In this document: positions 1 through 8,674 of the stretch, one piece after another
Layout: each line of letters begins with the position of its first letter
Numbering within the stretch: position 1 is the stretch's first letter
Assembly: GCF_001514305.1 (NCBI RefSeq)
Contig: NZ_KQ949085.1
Span: 113,724 to 177,723, forward strand
DNA length: 64,000 nucleotides
Source of the DNA: Streptomyces dysideae
GTDB taxonomy: Bacteria; Actinomycetota; Actinomycetes; Streptomycetales; Streptomycetaceae
Direction of reading: 5' to 3'
Position numbers and translations under genes: made by a program
The notes under the pieces: generated by a model
Databases searched by the model: none
The model's input: only the letters and a program-made list of their open reading frames with translations
What the model was told of the DNA's origin: nothing

Positions 1-629
1 GACGGCCCGAGCTCTTCACCAACGTCACCACCAAGGTCGAGGACGTGGCCAGGGCCAGCGCGCAATGGGTCATCTCGACCTCCAACGGCAACGCCGGCGT
101 CGTGGTCTTCACCGACGCCTCGATTCCGTTCGCCAAGAACAAGTCCGAGCTGATCAGGAAGGAACTCGCCGCCTGCTCGGGCGTGAAGCTGCTGGCGTAC
201 GAGAACATCCCGATCCCGGACGCGAGCAGCCGCACGCCGCGGGAGGTCTCCTCGCTCCTCTCCCGCTTCCAGGGCGAGTGGACCCACTCCGTCGCCATCA
301 ACGACCTGTACTTCGCCGACGCAGCCCCGGCCTTCCGCGCGGCCGGCAAGAAGGGTTCCGGCCCGCCCTTCAACATCGGCGCGGGGGACGGCGACCCCTC
401 CGCCTTCCAGCGCATCAACAGCAAGCAGTACCAGGCGGCCACCGTGCCCGAGCCGCTGTCCCTGCAGGGCTGGCAGATCGTCGACGAGTTCAACCGCGCC
501 TTCTCCGGCCGTCCCGCCAGCGGATATGTGGCGCCCATCCACATCACCACGGCCCACAACAGCGACGGTGCCACGACCTGGGACCCGTCGGGCTACCGGG
601 AGGCATACCGGAAGATCTGGGGCAGGTGA
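1..629 (+). CDS. Sugar-type ABC transporter substrate-binding protein, C-terminal part (5' end outside window)
   Basis: The frame is open from the first bases of the window, so only the last ~209 codons are present; a GTG at 45 is internal, not the start. The sequence alternates buried beta strands and helices as in the ribose-type periplasmic binding fold (Peripla_BP_4): a VVVFTDASIPFA strand, a hinge-like FNIGAGDGDPSAF segment, and a late VPEPLSLQGWQIVDEFNRAF helix typical of the lobe that closes on sugar ligands. It would be an extracellular, probably lipid-anchored, binding component feeding an ABC permease. No permease gene follows, so the rest of the transporter is probably upstream. 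The ligand cannot be told from this fragment. Confidence 0.7.
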   Translation, partial: RPELFTNVTTKVEDVARASAQWVISTSNGNAGVVVFTDASIPFAKNKSELIRKELAACSGVKLLAYENIPIPDASSRTPREVSSLLSRFQGEWTHSVAINDLYFADAAPAFRAAGKKGSGPPFNIGAGDGDPSAFQRINSKQYQAATVPEPLSLQGWQIVDEFNRAFSGRPASGYVAPIHITTAHNSDGATTWDPSGYREAYRKIWGR

Positions 630-648
630 CAGCGGCGCAGGGGACTGG

Positions 649-3189
649 TCAGCGTGATCCACCCGGCTCGGTGGCCGTCCGCGGTGGCGGGGTGTACTCG
701 GTGAGCAGGAGTGCGATGTCGTCCTCCCTGTCGGAGGACCGGAGGGCGTCTCGCAACAGCCCGTCGGCCAGATCCTCCAGGCCGTCCCCGCCCAGGCGGG
801 CCAGCGAGGCCCGGAGCCGGTCGAGGTCGGAACCGATGTCCGAGTCGCGCCTCTCGATCAGCCCGTCCGTGTACAGGGCCAGCACCGAACCGGGCGCGAG
901 GCGCAGCTCCGACTCCGGAAAGTGTGCCGTCGCGTCGATGCCGAGCAGGGGACCGCCGGGCACATCCAGGATTTCGGCGTGCCCGTCGGGCAGGCGCAGC
1001 AGGGGCGGCGGATGGCCCGCACGGACGATGCGCACCCTCCCGGAGCGGGGATGGAAGCTGGCGTAGCAGCAGCTGGCGAGCAGCGCCGGATCGAGGTCCA
1101 TATGGAGCCGGTTGGTGCTGGCGACGACGTCGCCAGGTCGGTGGCCGGCGGTGACGAAGGCCCGTACCGCGCTGCGCAGCTGGCCCATGGCGGCCGCGGC
1201 GGCGACGTTGTGCCCCTCGACGTCCCCGACGATCAGCGCGACCTCGTCGCCGGTGGGGACGACGTCGTACCAGTCGCCTCCGATGTCCATCCCCCTGGTG
1301 CCCGGAAGATAGCGCCCGGTGACGCGGAGGCCCGGCAGTGTGGGCAGCCGGTGCGGCAGCAGCGCGTTCTGCAGGCCGCGGGCGAGGGCGAATTCGGCGT
1401 CGTAGAGTCTGGCGCGTTCGAGGGCCTGGGCGATCAGGCCGCCCAGTGCGGTGAGGACGCCACGCTCCTCGTCGGGGAAGCGGTGGACGTCATCGAAGCC
1501 GAGCATGCAGGCGCCGACCGGGCGGTTCGAGGCGATCAACGGCAGGAACGCCCAGGAGTTGGAGTGGCCGACCAGGGTCCCGGGGTACTTCTCCAGGAGC
1601 TCCTCCCGGGACTCGACGAACAGCGGGGCCCCGGAGGTCAGGGCGTCCGTCACGGGCAGCCGGGCATGCAGCGGGGTGCCTTCGAACCGGGCGAGAAAGC
1701 GCTTCGAGTAGCCGCGCTGCGCGAACAGGCGCAGGCGCCCCTCCTCCACCACGGCGATCGCCAGCTTCTGGCCGCCGAAAGCGGGCAGCAGCTGGTCGGC
1801 GACGGCATCGAACACCTCGCGCGCGGTGACCGCCCCGGTGAGGGCGCTGCCCAGCTGGAGCACCCGGTAGAGGGAACCCACGCGCGGGGCCGCGGGCGGA
1901 GGTGACAAGGAGACGGGCAGACCCTCCCCCGCGACGGGCGCCCCGGGGCCGGTGTCGGCCGGCACCGGCTGCCGCACGGGTGCCGCCCATCCGGTCATGC
2001 CCTGCGCGCCCGGGTGGAGCGAGAAGACCAGCCACTCGTCGGGCGGGCGGCGGACCAGGAAGGAGACCGGTTGCTGGGAGACCACGGCGGCCCGGTAGCG
2101 GTCCTCGTACACGGGATCGGCCAGCCAGGGCAGAACGTCCCAGGGGCGCCTGCCGAGCAGTTCGTCATGCCGGGCCCGGAGCAGACTCTCCAGACTGTGG
2201 TTGGCGTAGGTGACACGTCCGTCCGGAGAGAGCGCGAAGAAGCCGTCCGCGAGCCGCTCGATCGCCGCGACGGCGGCCATGCCGCTCCCGGAGTCGAGTA
2301 CGGCGCCGATCAGATGGGACGAGGCCTCCGGATCGTCCGGGCTCTCGGGCACCCGGCCCCACAGCTCGACGGTGCGGTGCCCCCCACCGCCGTCCCGGAT
2401 GCGCAGGCAGTGCGCGAGCACATGGCCTTCCTCGACCGCGGCGCGGGCGGCGGACCGGAATCCGGGCAGATCCGCGGGTTCGATCCTGGCCGCCAGGGTG
2501 GCCGACCGTCCGTCGAACTCTCGGGGCGGGATCCCGAAGATCGCGCACAGCTCGTCGTCGGCCGTGAGGGCCCCGGTGCCGAGGTTCCAGTCGAACAGGC
2601 CCACCCGGATCAGTGGAGCGGACGGCATCGGGACCACCACCGGAGCCGTCCGCTCGTCGTACGTGCCGAGCGCACGGCGGGCGCTCAGCCCGGCGAGGAC
2701 GGTGCCCAGACGGTCGGCGGCGGAACGCAACTGGTGGCGCTGCGCCCTCGACAGACCTGTCCCGTCCAGCCGGGGCGTCCACACCACGGACATTGCTCCG
2801 AAGGTCCGCTCGCCCGCTCTCACGGGGACCGAGGCAGAGCCGAACGGGTAGGGCAGGGCGACCGAGAGCTGGGGGAAGCGCCGCATCGTCTCCTCCGCGC
2901 CGGCCAGGTGGACGATGTGCCCGGAGCGGTACGCCTCCGCCACCGGGATACGGCTGTTCACCGGGATCCGACGCCACCCGCCCAGCAGGGAGGGCGGCGT
3001 GCCGCACGCCGCGGCCAGTACGAGCGAGTGATGGTCGCCGGAGAGCAGGAACACACTTCCGGCATGCGCTCCGGTCACCTCCACGGCACTGACGACGGCA
3101 CTGACCAGTGCGTCGTCGCGCTCGGGCGCCTCGCCGGCATCCGCGACGCCGAACGGGGACGAGCTCGATGCCACACCGTTGGCCGACAT
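649..3189 (-). CDS. GAF/PAS sensor with SpoIIE-type (PP2C) serine phosphatase domain
   Basis: 846 aa, soluble. From the N terminus: a GAF-like domain (about 25-170), a PAS-like domain (about 195-295), a second PAS (about 305-400, with the VTYANHSLESLLRAR signature), a GAF (about 450-590) and a C-terminal SpoIIE/PP2C phosphatase (about 615-830) with the metal-binding motifs GGDWYDV and VGDVEGH. Such proteins dephosphorylate anti-anti-sigma factors in partner-switching cascades and are abundant in Streptomyces; the partner here is unknown and no anti-sigma gene is adjacent. The ATG at 3189 is preceded by a GAGGG Shine-Dalgarno. The upstream stretch is unusually A/T-rich and probably holds its promoter. 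Confidence 0.88.
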   Translation of the reverse strand: MSANGVASSSSPFGVADAGEAPERDDALVSAVVSAVEVTGAHAGSVFLLSGDHHSLVLAAACGTPPSLLGGWRRIPVNSRIPVAEAYRSGHIVHLAGAEETMRRFPQLSVALPYPFGSASVPVRAGERTFGAMSVVWTPRLDGTGLSRAQRHQLRSAADRLGTVLAGLSARRALGTYDERTAPVVVPMPSAPLIRVGLFDWNLGTGALTADDELCAIFGIPPREFDGRSATLAARIEPADLPGFRSAARAAVEEGHVLAHCLRIRDGGGGHRTVELWGRVPESPDDPEASSHLIGAVLDSGSGMAAVAAIERLADGFFALSPDGRVTYANHSLESLLRARHDELLGRRPWDVLPWLADPVYEDRYRAAVVSQQPVSFLVRRPPDEWLVFSLHPGAQGMTGWAAPVRQPVPADTGPGAPVAGEGLPVSLSPPPAAPRVGSLYRVLQLGSALTGAVTAREVFDAVADQLLPAFGGQKLAIAVVEEGRLRLFAQRGYSKRFLARFEGTPLHARLPVTDALTSGAPLFVESREELLEKYPGTLVGHSNSWAFLPLIASNRPVGACMLGFDDVHRFPDEERGVLTALGGLIAQALERARLYDAEFALARGLQNALLPHRLPTLPGLRVTGRYLPGTRGMDIGGDWYDVVPTGDEVALIVGDVEGHNVAAAAAMGQLRSAVRAFVTAGHRPGDVVASTNRLHMDLDPALLASCCYASFHPRSGRVRIVRAGHPPPLLRLPDGHAEILDVPGGPLLGIDATAHFPESELRLAPGSVLALYTDGLIERRDSDIGSDLDRLRASLARLGGDGLEDLADGLLRDALRSSDREDDIALLLTEYTPPPRTATEPGGSR

Positions 3190-3561
3190 TGCCCTCGATC
3201 ATCCGTGGAGAATTTGTTCCATTTTAAGGTGGTTCACAGTTGTTCGTGGGTGGGTGTCGGGGCGGAAACTCACCAGGGCGAGCGCACGCCACGGTCAGGC
3301 ACTGTTCCGCTACCGTGCGGATGCCGCCGGTGGCGCGCTTCGTCCGGTGCAGGAGCGGCACCGCGTCGGTCGGGCGTCCCGAGTACGCCTGCACGGCGGG
3401 CCAGGCATGCGCCCGAAGGGGACGAGCCGGCCGCCATCACCGTGTAAACCGAGAACTGTAAGCGCGCTCACCGAACCGGTACCTCATGCGCGAGAGCATC
3501 GCGAGTGAGGAAGCGGGTTTCCTGCCGGTTTCCCGGATCCCGCGTGGTCGGGAGGTGCCAG
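3190..3561. other. Intergenic region between divergent genes
   Basis: 372 bases without a convincing gene. The first 60 bases are A/T-rich (AATTTGTTCCATTTTAAGG) in an otherwise G/C-rich neighbourhood, which suits the promoter of the minus-strand phosphatase. Short open frames across it show no recognisable protein. The end of the region carries the ribosome binding site GGAGGT of the next gene. Confidence 0.5.
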
Positions 3562-4293
3562 GTGAACGGTCAGCAGCGTGCCGGGCCGGACCGGCGGCAG
3601 GTCGTCAAGGGTGCCGACGTGATGGGGGCAGTCGTCGTCCTGCTGGTGGGTGGAGGCGTCATCGGCTGGCAGGTCGTCTCGGACCGCCCGTCCGAGCCGG
3701 TGACAGCTGTACAGCCCGGGGCGGTTCGGGCCGCCCTCGCCATGCGCCGCCACCGGCGGACCGGACTGCTGGCCGCCGCCGTCGTGCTGGCGGCGTACCT
3801 GTTCTCCATCGGTGATCTCGCGGTGTCGGCCTCCGGCCGCTTCACCGGCGTCCCGGTGTTCCGGACCGCCTGGGAGCAGCTGTTCGAGGCCCGGGCGCCG
3901 TATCTGTTCGAGCCAGTGCTCGCGCTGCACCCGAGCCCGCATGTGGCGGTGTTCCTCAGCCCGGTCAACCTGCTGCTCGGCGCGGTCGTGGCCACGCTGG
4001 TCGGGTGCAATGTCGCGGTCGCCGGGCTCGCAGGCCGGCAGGCGGCCTCCTGCCGCCGGACCAGGCATGCGCGGCTGCTCGGCGTGCTCCCGGCATTTCT
4101 GCTCGGATTCGCCTGCTGTGTACCGACCGTCCTGCTCGTCCTCGGCACCGGAACCGCCGCCGTAGTCCTGCCCGTACTGATCCCACTGCGTCCGATCTTC
4201 TATCCGCTCACGCTGGTGCTGCTGACCAGCACGCTGGTGTGGGGTGCATCCCGGCCTCGCGAGCGCCTGGCCACCGGCCGGGCTGGGGGGTGA
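3562..4293 (+). CDS. Polytopic membrane protein with a transmembrane Cys-Cys pair
   Basis: 243 aa from a GTG at 3562, chosen because GGAGGT lies 5 bases upstream; an ATG 57 bases earlier has no such site. About five or six hydrophobic segments are visible (for example MGAVVVLLVGGGVIGW, LLAAAVVLAAYLFSIG, LSPVNLLLGAVVATLVG, LGVLPAFLLGFACC, YPLTLVLLTSTLVWG). A vicinal Cys-Cys sits inside one of them (GFACCVP), a feature known from small mercury-transport proteins such as MerT. The next gene encodes a small thioredoxin-like protein of a type often found near mer genes. A role in metal or thiol transport is only an inference; no family assignment is possible by eye. Confidence 0.6.
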   Translation: MNGQQRAGPDRRQVVKGADVMGAVVVLLVGGGVIGWQVVSDRPSEPVTAVQPGAVRAALAMRRHRRTGLLAAAVVLAAYLFSIGDLAVSASGRFTGVPVFRTAWEQLFEARAPYLFEPVLALHPSPHVAVFLSPVNLLLGAVVATLVGCNVAVAGLAGRQAASCRRTRHARLLGVLPAFLLGFACCVPTVLLVLGTGTAAVVLPVLIPLRPIFYPLTLVLLTSTLVWGASRPRERLATGRAGG

Positions 4294-4463
4294 GCTGACC
4301 GTGTCCTGGCTGCGCACCTGCCTTCCGCCGGCCGGGACGTTCTCAGGCTTCGACGCTACGCACGAGGGGCTGCGCCCAACGGCGACCGCGCTCACGTTTC
4401 GACGTCGCCCGGACGCCTACCGTGGTCCGTACGAGGCCAGTCGTCGCCCGGAGGGAGGAGACC

Positions 4464-4775
4464 ATGGAGCTGAGCGTGCTCGCCGTGCCCGACTGCCCGA
4501 ACATGGAGCTGCTCGTCCAGCGCCTGGAGCAGGTGCTGCCTGAGGACGCCGACCCGGCGGAGGTGCGCGTGATCACCAACGAGGTAGAGGCGGCCCGGTA
4601 CGGAATGCACGGATCCCCGACCCTGCTGATCGACGGGATCGATCCCTTCGCCGCCCCGGACATCACCGTCAGCGTCTCGTGCCGGATCTACCGCGACGCC
4701 GATGGACGCACTGGCGGTGTCCCCAGTGTTGAACAACTCGCAGACGCCCTGAAACACGCACACCAGGGCGAATGA
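4464..4775 (+). CDS. Small thioredoxin-like protein (alkylmercury-lyase-associated type)
   Basis: 103 aa starting at an ATG preceded by GGGAGGAG. It begins with a thioredoxin-like first strand and cysteine (LAVPDCPN), then has the cis-Pro-like segment MHGSPTLLIDGIDPF and a second cysteine in VSCRIYRD. Actinobacterial proteins of this shape are annotated as thioredoxin family or truncated alkylmercury lyase. There is no CXXC, so it is more likely a thiol-binding or carrier protein than a classic disulfide reductase. It follows the Cys-Cys membrane protein by 170 bases, and the two may work together. Confidence 0.6.
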   Translation: MELSVLAVPDCPNMELLVQRLEQVLPEDADPAEVRVITNEVEAARYGMHGSPTLLIDGIDPFAAPDITVSVSCRIYRDADGRTGGVPSVEQLADALKHAHQGE

Positions 4776-4988
4776 GGACGGCCATCTGGCCTCCGCGGAG
4801 CCGATGTAGGCGAGTCGGCGCAGGCCGTGGTCCTTGATGAGGTGCCGGTCCCATTTCTCGGGCACCGCCGGTGCCGCCACGAGGGACGATCACCACCCCC
4901 GCCATGAGCAGGGCATGGGCCGATCGCAGCGTCGGGAGGTTCCGCCCGGCACCCGAGCACCTTTGCCGACGCCGTCGACGAAGGCGCG

Positions 4989-5771
4989 TCAGTGGTGGTG
5001 GCCGTGCCGGCCGAGGGTCTCCACGGGGGTCGCGCCAGGGCGGGTCCACTGCGGCACGGGGCGGCTGGTCGGGCCCCAGGTGGCGTTCCCGTCCGGGTCC
5101 GAGCGCCAGGACCAGCACGGGCTGCGCCCCTCGGGCCGGCCATCCGGGTTGTCCTCCCACGCCTCGCCGCGGCCGTAGGGGGTCATGTCGAGCAGGCCTA
5201 GGGCCCCGTTGACCCGCTCGTTGCCGCGGCCCGTCGTGGAGTAGGTGAGGAACACTCGGTCGCCGTCGCGCAGGAAGCAGGTGAGGTAACCCATGCTGCC
5301 GCCGACCGGCGCCTCCACGTCGCGCACCGAGTACCAGGGCTGGGTGTAGCCCATGAACGCGACGTAGGAGGCCACCTCGTCCCACCGGCCCGTGGTCAGG
5401 ATGGCGAACGAGACGCCGCGGGCGTTGAGGTAGACGGCGTCCTTCAGGTGCCAGGCCGTGGTGGTGCAGCCCTCGCACTGCCCCTGGTGCGGCGCGCCGT
5501 CGTACCACATGTGCTTGTAGACCACGAGCTCGTCGCGGCCCTGGAACAGGTCCAGGAACGGGACCGGGCCGTCGGGTCCGACGACCTCGACCGCCCCGTC
5601 GAGCTCCACCATCGGCAGCCGGCGGCGGGCCGCGGCGAGGGCGTCGCCCTCGCGGGTGTGGGCCTTCTCCCGGACCAGGAGCTCATCACGGGCGGCCTGC
5701 CAGGTGGCCAGGTCAACGACGGGTGGGCGGCCGGGCAGCGCTGTGGCCGGGTCACTCGGCGTGGTCGTCAT
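4989..5771 (-). CDS. DUF899 family protein (thioredoxin-fold)
   Basis: 260 aa. It has the hallmarks of DUF899: an N-terminal ATWQAARDELLVREKAHTRE helix, the RRRLPMVE motif, then LFQGRDELVVYKHMWY and a Cys pair in QCEGCTTTA, where classic family members carry a CxxC-like pair in a thioredoxin-like fold. The tail is His-rich (GRHGHHH), which might bind metal. The function of the family is not established; a thiol or redox role is inferred from the fold. The ATG at 5771 has GGAGGA just upstream. A second, shorter DUF899 protein lies at 15164-15847. Confidence 0.85.
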   Translation of the reverse strand: MTTTPSDPATALPGRPPVVDLATWQAARDELLVREKAHTREGDALAAARRRLPMVELDGAVEVVGPDGPVPFLDLFQGRDELVVYKHMWYDGAPHQGQCEGCTTTAWHLKDAVYLNARGVSFAILTTGRWDEVASYVAFMGYTQPWYSVRDVEAPVGGSMGYLTCFLRDGDRVFLTYSTTGRGNERVNGALGLLDMTPYGRGEAWEDNPDGRPEGRSPCWSWRSDPDGNATWGPTSRPVPQWTRPGATPVETLGRHGHHH

Positions 5772-5970
5772 GGTGTCCTCCGTGGTGTCTCGTTCCGGGC
5801 AGCGTCGTACGACGTCATACGACGGTCACCAGAACAGACTCGCGACCCGGCCGGAACTCATCGCGGCAAGGGGCACGGTAGAGCCGGCGGCGGAAGAACG
5901 CATGGACCCCGTCCCTACGGATACCGTCGCATCCCCCGGCCGGTCGGCCGCGTACAACAGCGGTGGAGGA

Positions 5971-6879
5971 TCACTTCCACCCGTAGGCGTACGCGGCGAC
6001 CCAGGTGATGTCGAGTTGGGCGCTGCTGCCCGGAGCCGCGCCGGGTCCTTGCAGGGCGCTTTCGTTCTGGAGCACCCAGGACAGGGGCTGGTCCGGCACG
6101 TTGCGGGTGTCGTGCCCCGTCTGTCGGCCGTCCACGAAGAACCGCACCTGTCCGGGCGTCCACTCGGTCGAGACGGTGTGCCACTCCGTCCAGTCGTCGC
6201 TCCCCGGGAAGTAGCCTTGTCGGCCTCCGCCGCACGGATGATGGAAGGCGGTGAGGCCGCCGGTCCACTCGCCTTCGGGGTGGTCCATCTCGCAGCCCCC
6301 GCCGTAGTGCAGCCAAGCAGACTTGTATCCCGGAGCGAGCTTGGTCACCTTGATGCGGGCGCTGTACTTGCCGTACTTCATCTGCATGACGGCACGAGGC
6401 ACCACCGCCGCAGCATGCACGGGACCTCCGTCGGCGGGCCGCCACATGCGGATGTACATCCTTCCGTCGCCGTTCTCCGCGGGACCTACGCTCACGGTGT
6501 CCTCCGGGTGGTAGACGCCCACGACGTTCCGGCCCCGATCGTCGGCCGTGTCACGCCAACCGGTCGGATAGGCCCACCAGTTGTCGCGGTACGTGCCGCT
6601 GAGGCCCCCGCAGTACGCGGCAGAGGTGTCGACGTGGTGATCGCAGTCGCGGAACGCGCCCAGCGGCACCCGGTCACCGTTGAAGTCTTCCGCGAGGACC
6701 TGCCAGAAGGGTCCACAGTCACCGCGGGGCAGTTCGTTGCCCGTGGTGCGGCAGGCGTCGGCCGCCGGCCCAGGCGCTCCATCGGCGCGGGGGATGCCGA
6801 GGAGTACGGCCAGGAGCACGAGGCCCATGGAGAGCAACAGAGCGCGGCTACGACCGTTCGGTGCTGCGTGTGAACCCAT
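5971..6879 (-). CDS. Secreted GH16-like (concanavalin-fold) glycoside hydrolase
   Basis: 302 aa from the ATG at 6879, picked over an upstream in-frame ATG because GGAGGG is 7 bases ahead and a clean signal peptide follows (RALLLSMGLVLLAVLLG, then an Ala-rich cleavage region). The mature part shows the family 16 pattern: a KYGKYSARIKVTKLAPGYKSA strand pair, the catalytic-like E-x-D-x-x-E block (CEMDHPEGEW), then WHTVSTEWTPGQVRFFVDG. GH16 enzymes hydrolyse beta-glucans, agar or related polymers outside the cell; the substrate cannot be read from the sequence. Four or more cysteines in the mature part probably form disulfides. Confidence 0.78.
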   Translation of the reverse strand: MGSHAAPNGRSRALLLSMGLVLLAVLLGIPRADGAPGPAADACRTTGNELPRGDCGPFWQVLAEDFNGDRVPLGAFRDCDHHVDTSAAYCGGLSGTYRDNWWAYPTGWRDTADDRGRNVVGVYHPEDTVSVGPAENGDGRMYIRMWRPADGGPVHAAAVVPRAVMQMKYGKYSARIKVTKLAPGYKSAWLHYGGGCEMDHPEGEWTGGLTAFHHPCGGGRQGYFPGSDDWTEWHTVSTEWTPGQVRFFVDGRQTGHDTRNVPDQPLSWVLQNESALQGPGAAPGSSAQLDITWVAAYAYGWK

Positions 6880-7237
6880 CGGAAGGCCCTCCGGCCGTAC
6901 GAAGGGAAGTGCTGCGTGAGGGAGCATCCTCGCCGTAGGGCCGGTGCAACGCCATCCCCGGAACGGCTCGAGTAGCGGACTGTCACCCTCCGCGGTAGAC
7001 GTCACGGGACGGCGGGGCCGGTGAGTGTCGGTGGCGGGTGACACGCGGTCGGTCGAACCGCCCCTGGGCATCGGCGCGCTGACCCGCACCGCGACGGAAC
7101 AGCTGACCTGCACGACCGCTGCCGCGCACCGCGTCTCCCATCCGTCCGCCGACCTGGTGACTGTCGACAACATGGCCGACGACAGCGGACGGCACGTCAG
7201 AGGGGCCGACGAGGGCTGCCCCGATCCGTGAGAGCGC
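6880..7237. other. Intergenic region
   Basis: 358 bases between two minus-strand genes. It includes the promoter area of the GH16 gene and the space downstream of the CdaR-type regulator. A 68-codon plus-strand frame (7025-7231) has good third-position G/C but no recognisable domain and no clear ribosome binding site, so it is not called. Confidence 0.4.
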
Positions 7238-8443
7238 TCAACCGTCGGCGGTCGTGGCGCCGCCCTCACCCAGTTCGTCGGCCAGACAGGCGAGGTACAG
7301 GGCCATGGCCGTCCGGTGTTCGCGGAGCGGGCGGCCGGTGATCTGCTCGATCTTGTTCATGCGGTAGACGACGGTGTTGCGGTGGATGTGCAGGGCGGCG
7401 GACGCGCGTACGAGGTTGAATCCGCTCTCGCACCAGGCGGTGACCGTGTCGCGCAGTACCGGCCAGTCCGGCTGGGCCCGCAGTCTCGCCGCGGTCCGTT
7501 CGATCAGACGGTTGCGCGTGGGCTGGCTCACCGTCGCCAGGACCTGATGGACGCGTAGATCGGCGATCAGGTGGACCGGGGAGTGGCCCGCCACGCGAGC
7601 GCCGAGGCGGAGCGCGTCGCGGGCGTCCTGGTAGGAGTCGTGCAGGCCGGCGACGGAGGCGGCCGGTTCGCCGATCCCCGCGCGGGCGTTCAGGCCGTCC
7701 TGCGCGGCGATGATGTCGGTGATTCTCCGGCAGTCGCCCAGCAGGGAAGCCATCTGAGCCCGGGCCGGGAGCCGGCGCAGTACGCCGATCCATCCGGGAG
7801 CCGTGGAGGCGACGATGTCCTGGGGATCGGCGAAGACCTCGCGGACCGTGCGGAGCAGTTCCGAGCGGACCAGCGCCATGTCGCGGGTCGGGGCGCCCTG
7901 GCGGCGGGCGCCCGCGGTGGGCACGCTCACCTCGAACGCCACCGCGACCCGCTCGAGGCGTAGGTCGAAGCCCAGCTCGGCGGCCCGGAACACGAGGAAA
8001 TCACCTTCCACGACCTGTGGGTCGTAGGAGGCGATGTCGGCGAGCAGCGTCTCCGCCGCCCGCTCGGCGAGCAGGCGGGAGCGCAGCATCACGGACTCCC
8101 TGAGCAGGATCTCCGTCTGACGCTTCACCAGCAGTCCGAAGCGGCGTACCTGAGCAGGCGTTCCGGTGATGCCGACCGTCCCCACCGCCTGCCCGCCCGT
8201 GACCAGCGGCAGGGTGACACCGGGGCGTACCCCGCGCAGTTGCTGGGCCTGCAACGCGTTGTGCGTGGCGGGCTCCTGAGTGCGGATCACGTCGACCGAC
8301 GCCTCGTGAAAGGTTCCGACCCGGCTGGTGTCGCCGCTGCCGATGACCATGCCCTTCGCATCGGTGATCAGCACATTGAAGCCGATGACGGCGGAGGTGT
8401 CCCCGGCGATCTCCTGCGCGAGTGACGGGCTCAGCACGAACAT
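7238..8443 (-). CDS. CdaR/PucR-family transcriptional regulator
   Basis: 401 aa. The N-terminal part matches the sugar-diacid recognition domain of E. coli CdaR (SLAQEIAGDTSAVIGFNVLI, GSGDTSRVGTFHEASVDVI, LPLVTGGQAVGTVGITG); a GGDEF-like middle follows, then the C-terminal PucR helix-turn-helix (NLVRASAALHIHRNTVVYRM). The longer frame upstream has no family similarity, so a start near 8443 is preferred. GGGAGG sits 2 bases from this ATG and 7 bases from a GTG at 8437, which may be the true start. It is divergent from the amino-acid ABC/oxidase operon at 8675-12476 and is its likely regulator. Confidence 0.85.
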   Translation of the reverse strand: MFVLSPSLAQEIAGDTSAVIGFNVLITDAKGMVIGSGDTSRVGTFHEASVDVIRTQEPATHNALQAQQLRGVRPGVTLPLVTGGQAVGTVGITGTPAQVRRFGLLVKRQTEILLRESVMLRSRLLAERAAETLLADIASYDPQVVEGDFLVFRAAELGFDLRLERVAVAFEVSVPTAGARRQGAPTRDMALVRSELLRTVREVFADPQDIVASTAPGWIGVLRRLPARAQMASLLGDCRRITDIIAAQDGLNARAGIGEPAASVAGLHDSYQDARDALRLGARVAGHSPVHLIADLRVHQVLATVSQPTRNRLIERTAARLRAQPDWPVLRDTVTAWCESGFNLVRASAALHIHRNTVVYRMNKIEQITGRPLREHRTAMALYLACLADELGEGGATTADG

Positions 8444-8674
8444 TCCTCCCGTCGCGGGAATGGACCGGGAACGGACCGGGATCGGCCGACGGCTGGACGC
8501 ACCGTACAGCACACCAAGGGATTTCGGCCGCAAGTTCGTACGGAGTGACCGGTGACGCGATGAGGTCCAGTCCATAACGTATGGGCCCAATCACACCTCC
8601 CCGCCGGAGGCACAGCGCGGTGAAACGGCGGGCTCCTTCAGCTCCCTCAGCACTGATACGGAAGGCCCACGCCC

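Noticed and set aside
3484..4395. 303-codon minus-strand frame opposite the Cys-Cys membrane protein
   Set aside because: Gln/Arg/Gly-rich antisense composition; the plus strand has clear membrane helices and a good ribosome site.
4776..4988. Possible gene fragment on the minus strand (VPEKWDRHLIKDHGLRRLAY)
   Set aside because: A short coding-like segment without a recognised family; too little to call a pseudogene.
7025..7231. 68-codon plus-strand frame between the GH16 and CdaR genes
   Set aside because: Good third-position G/C but no domain, no clear ribosome site, and high-G/C DNA makes such frames by chance.
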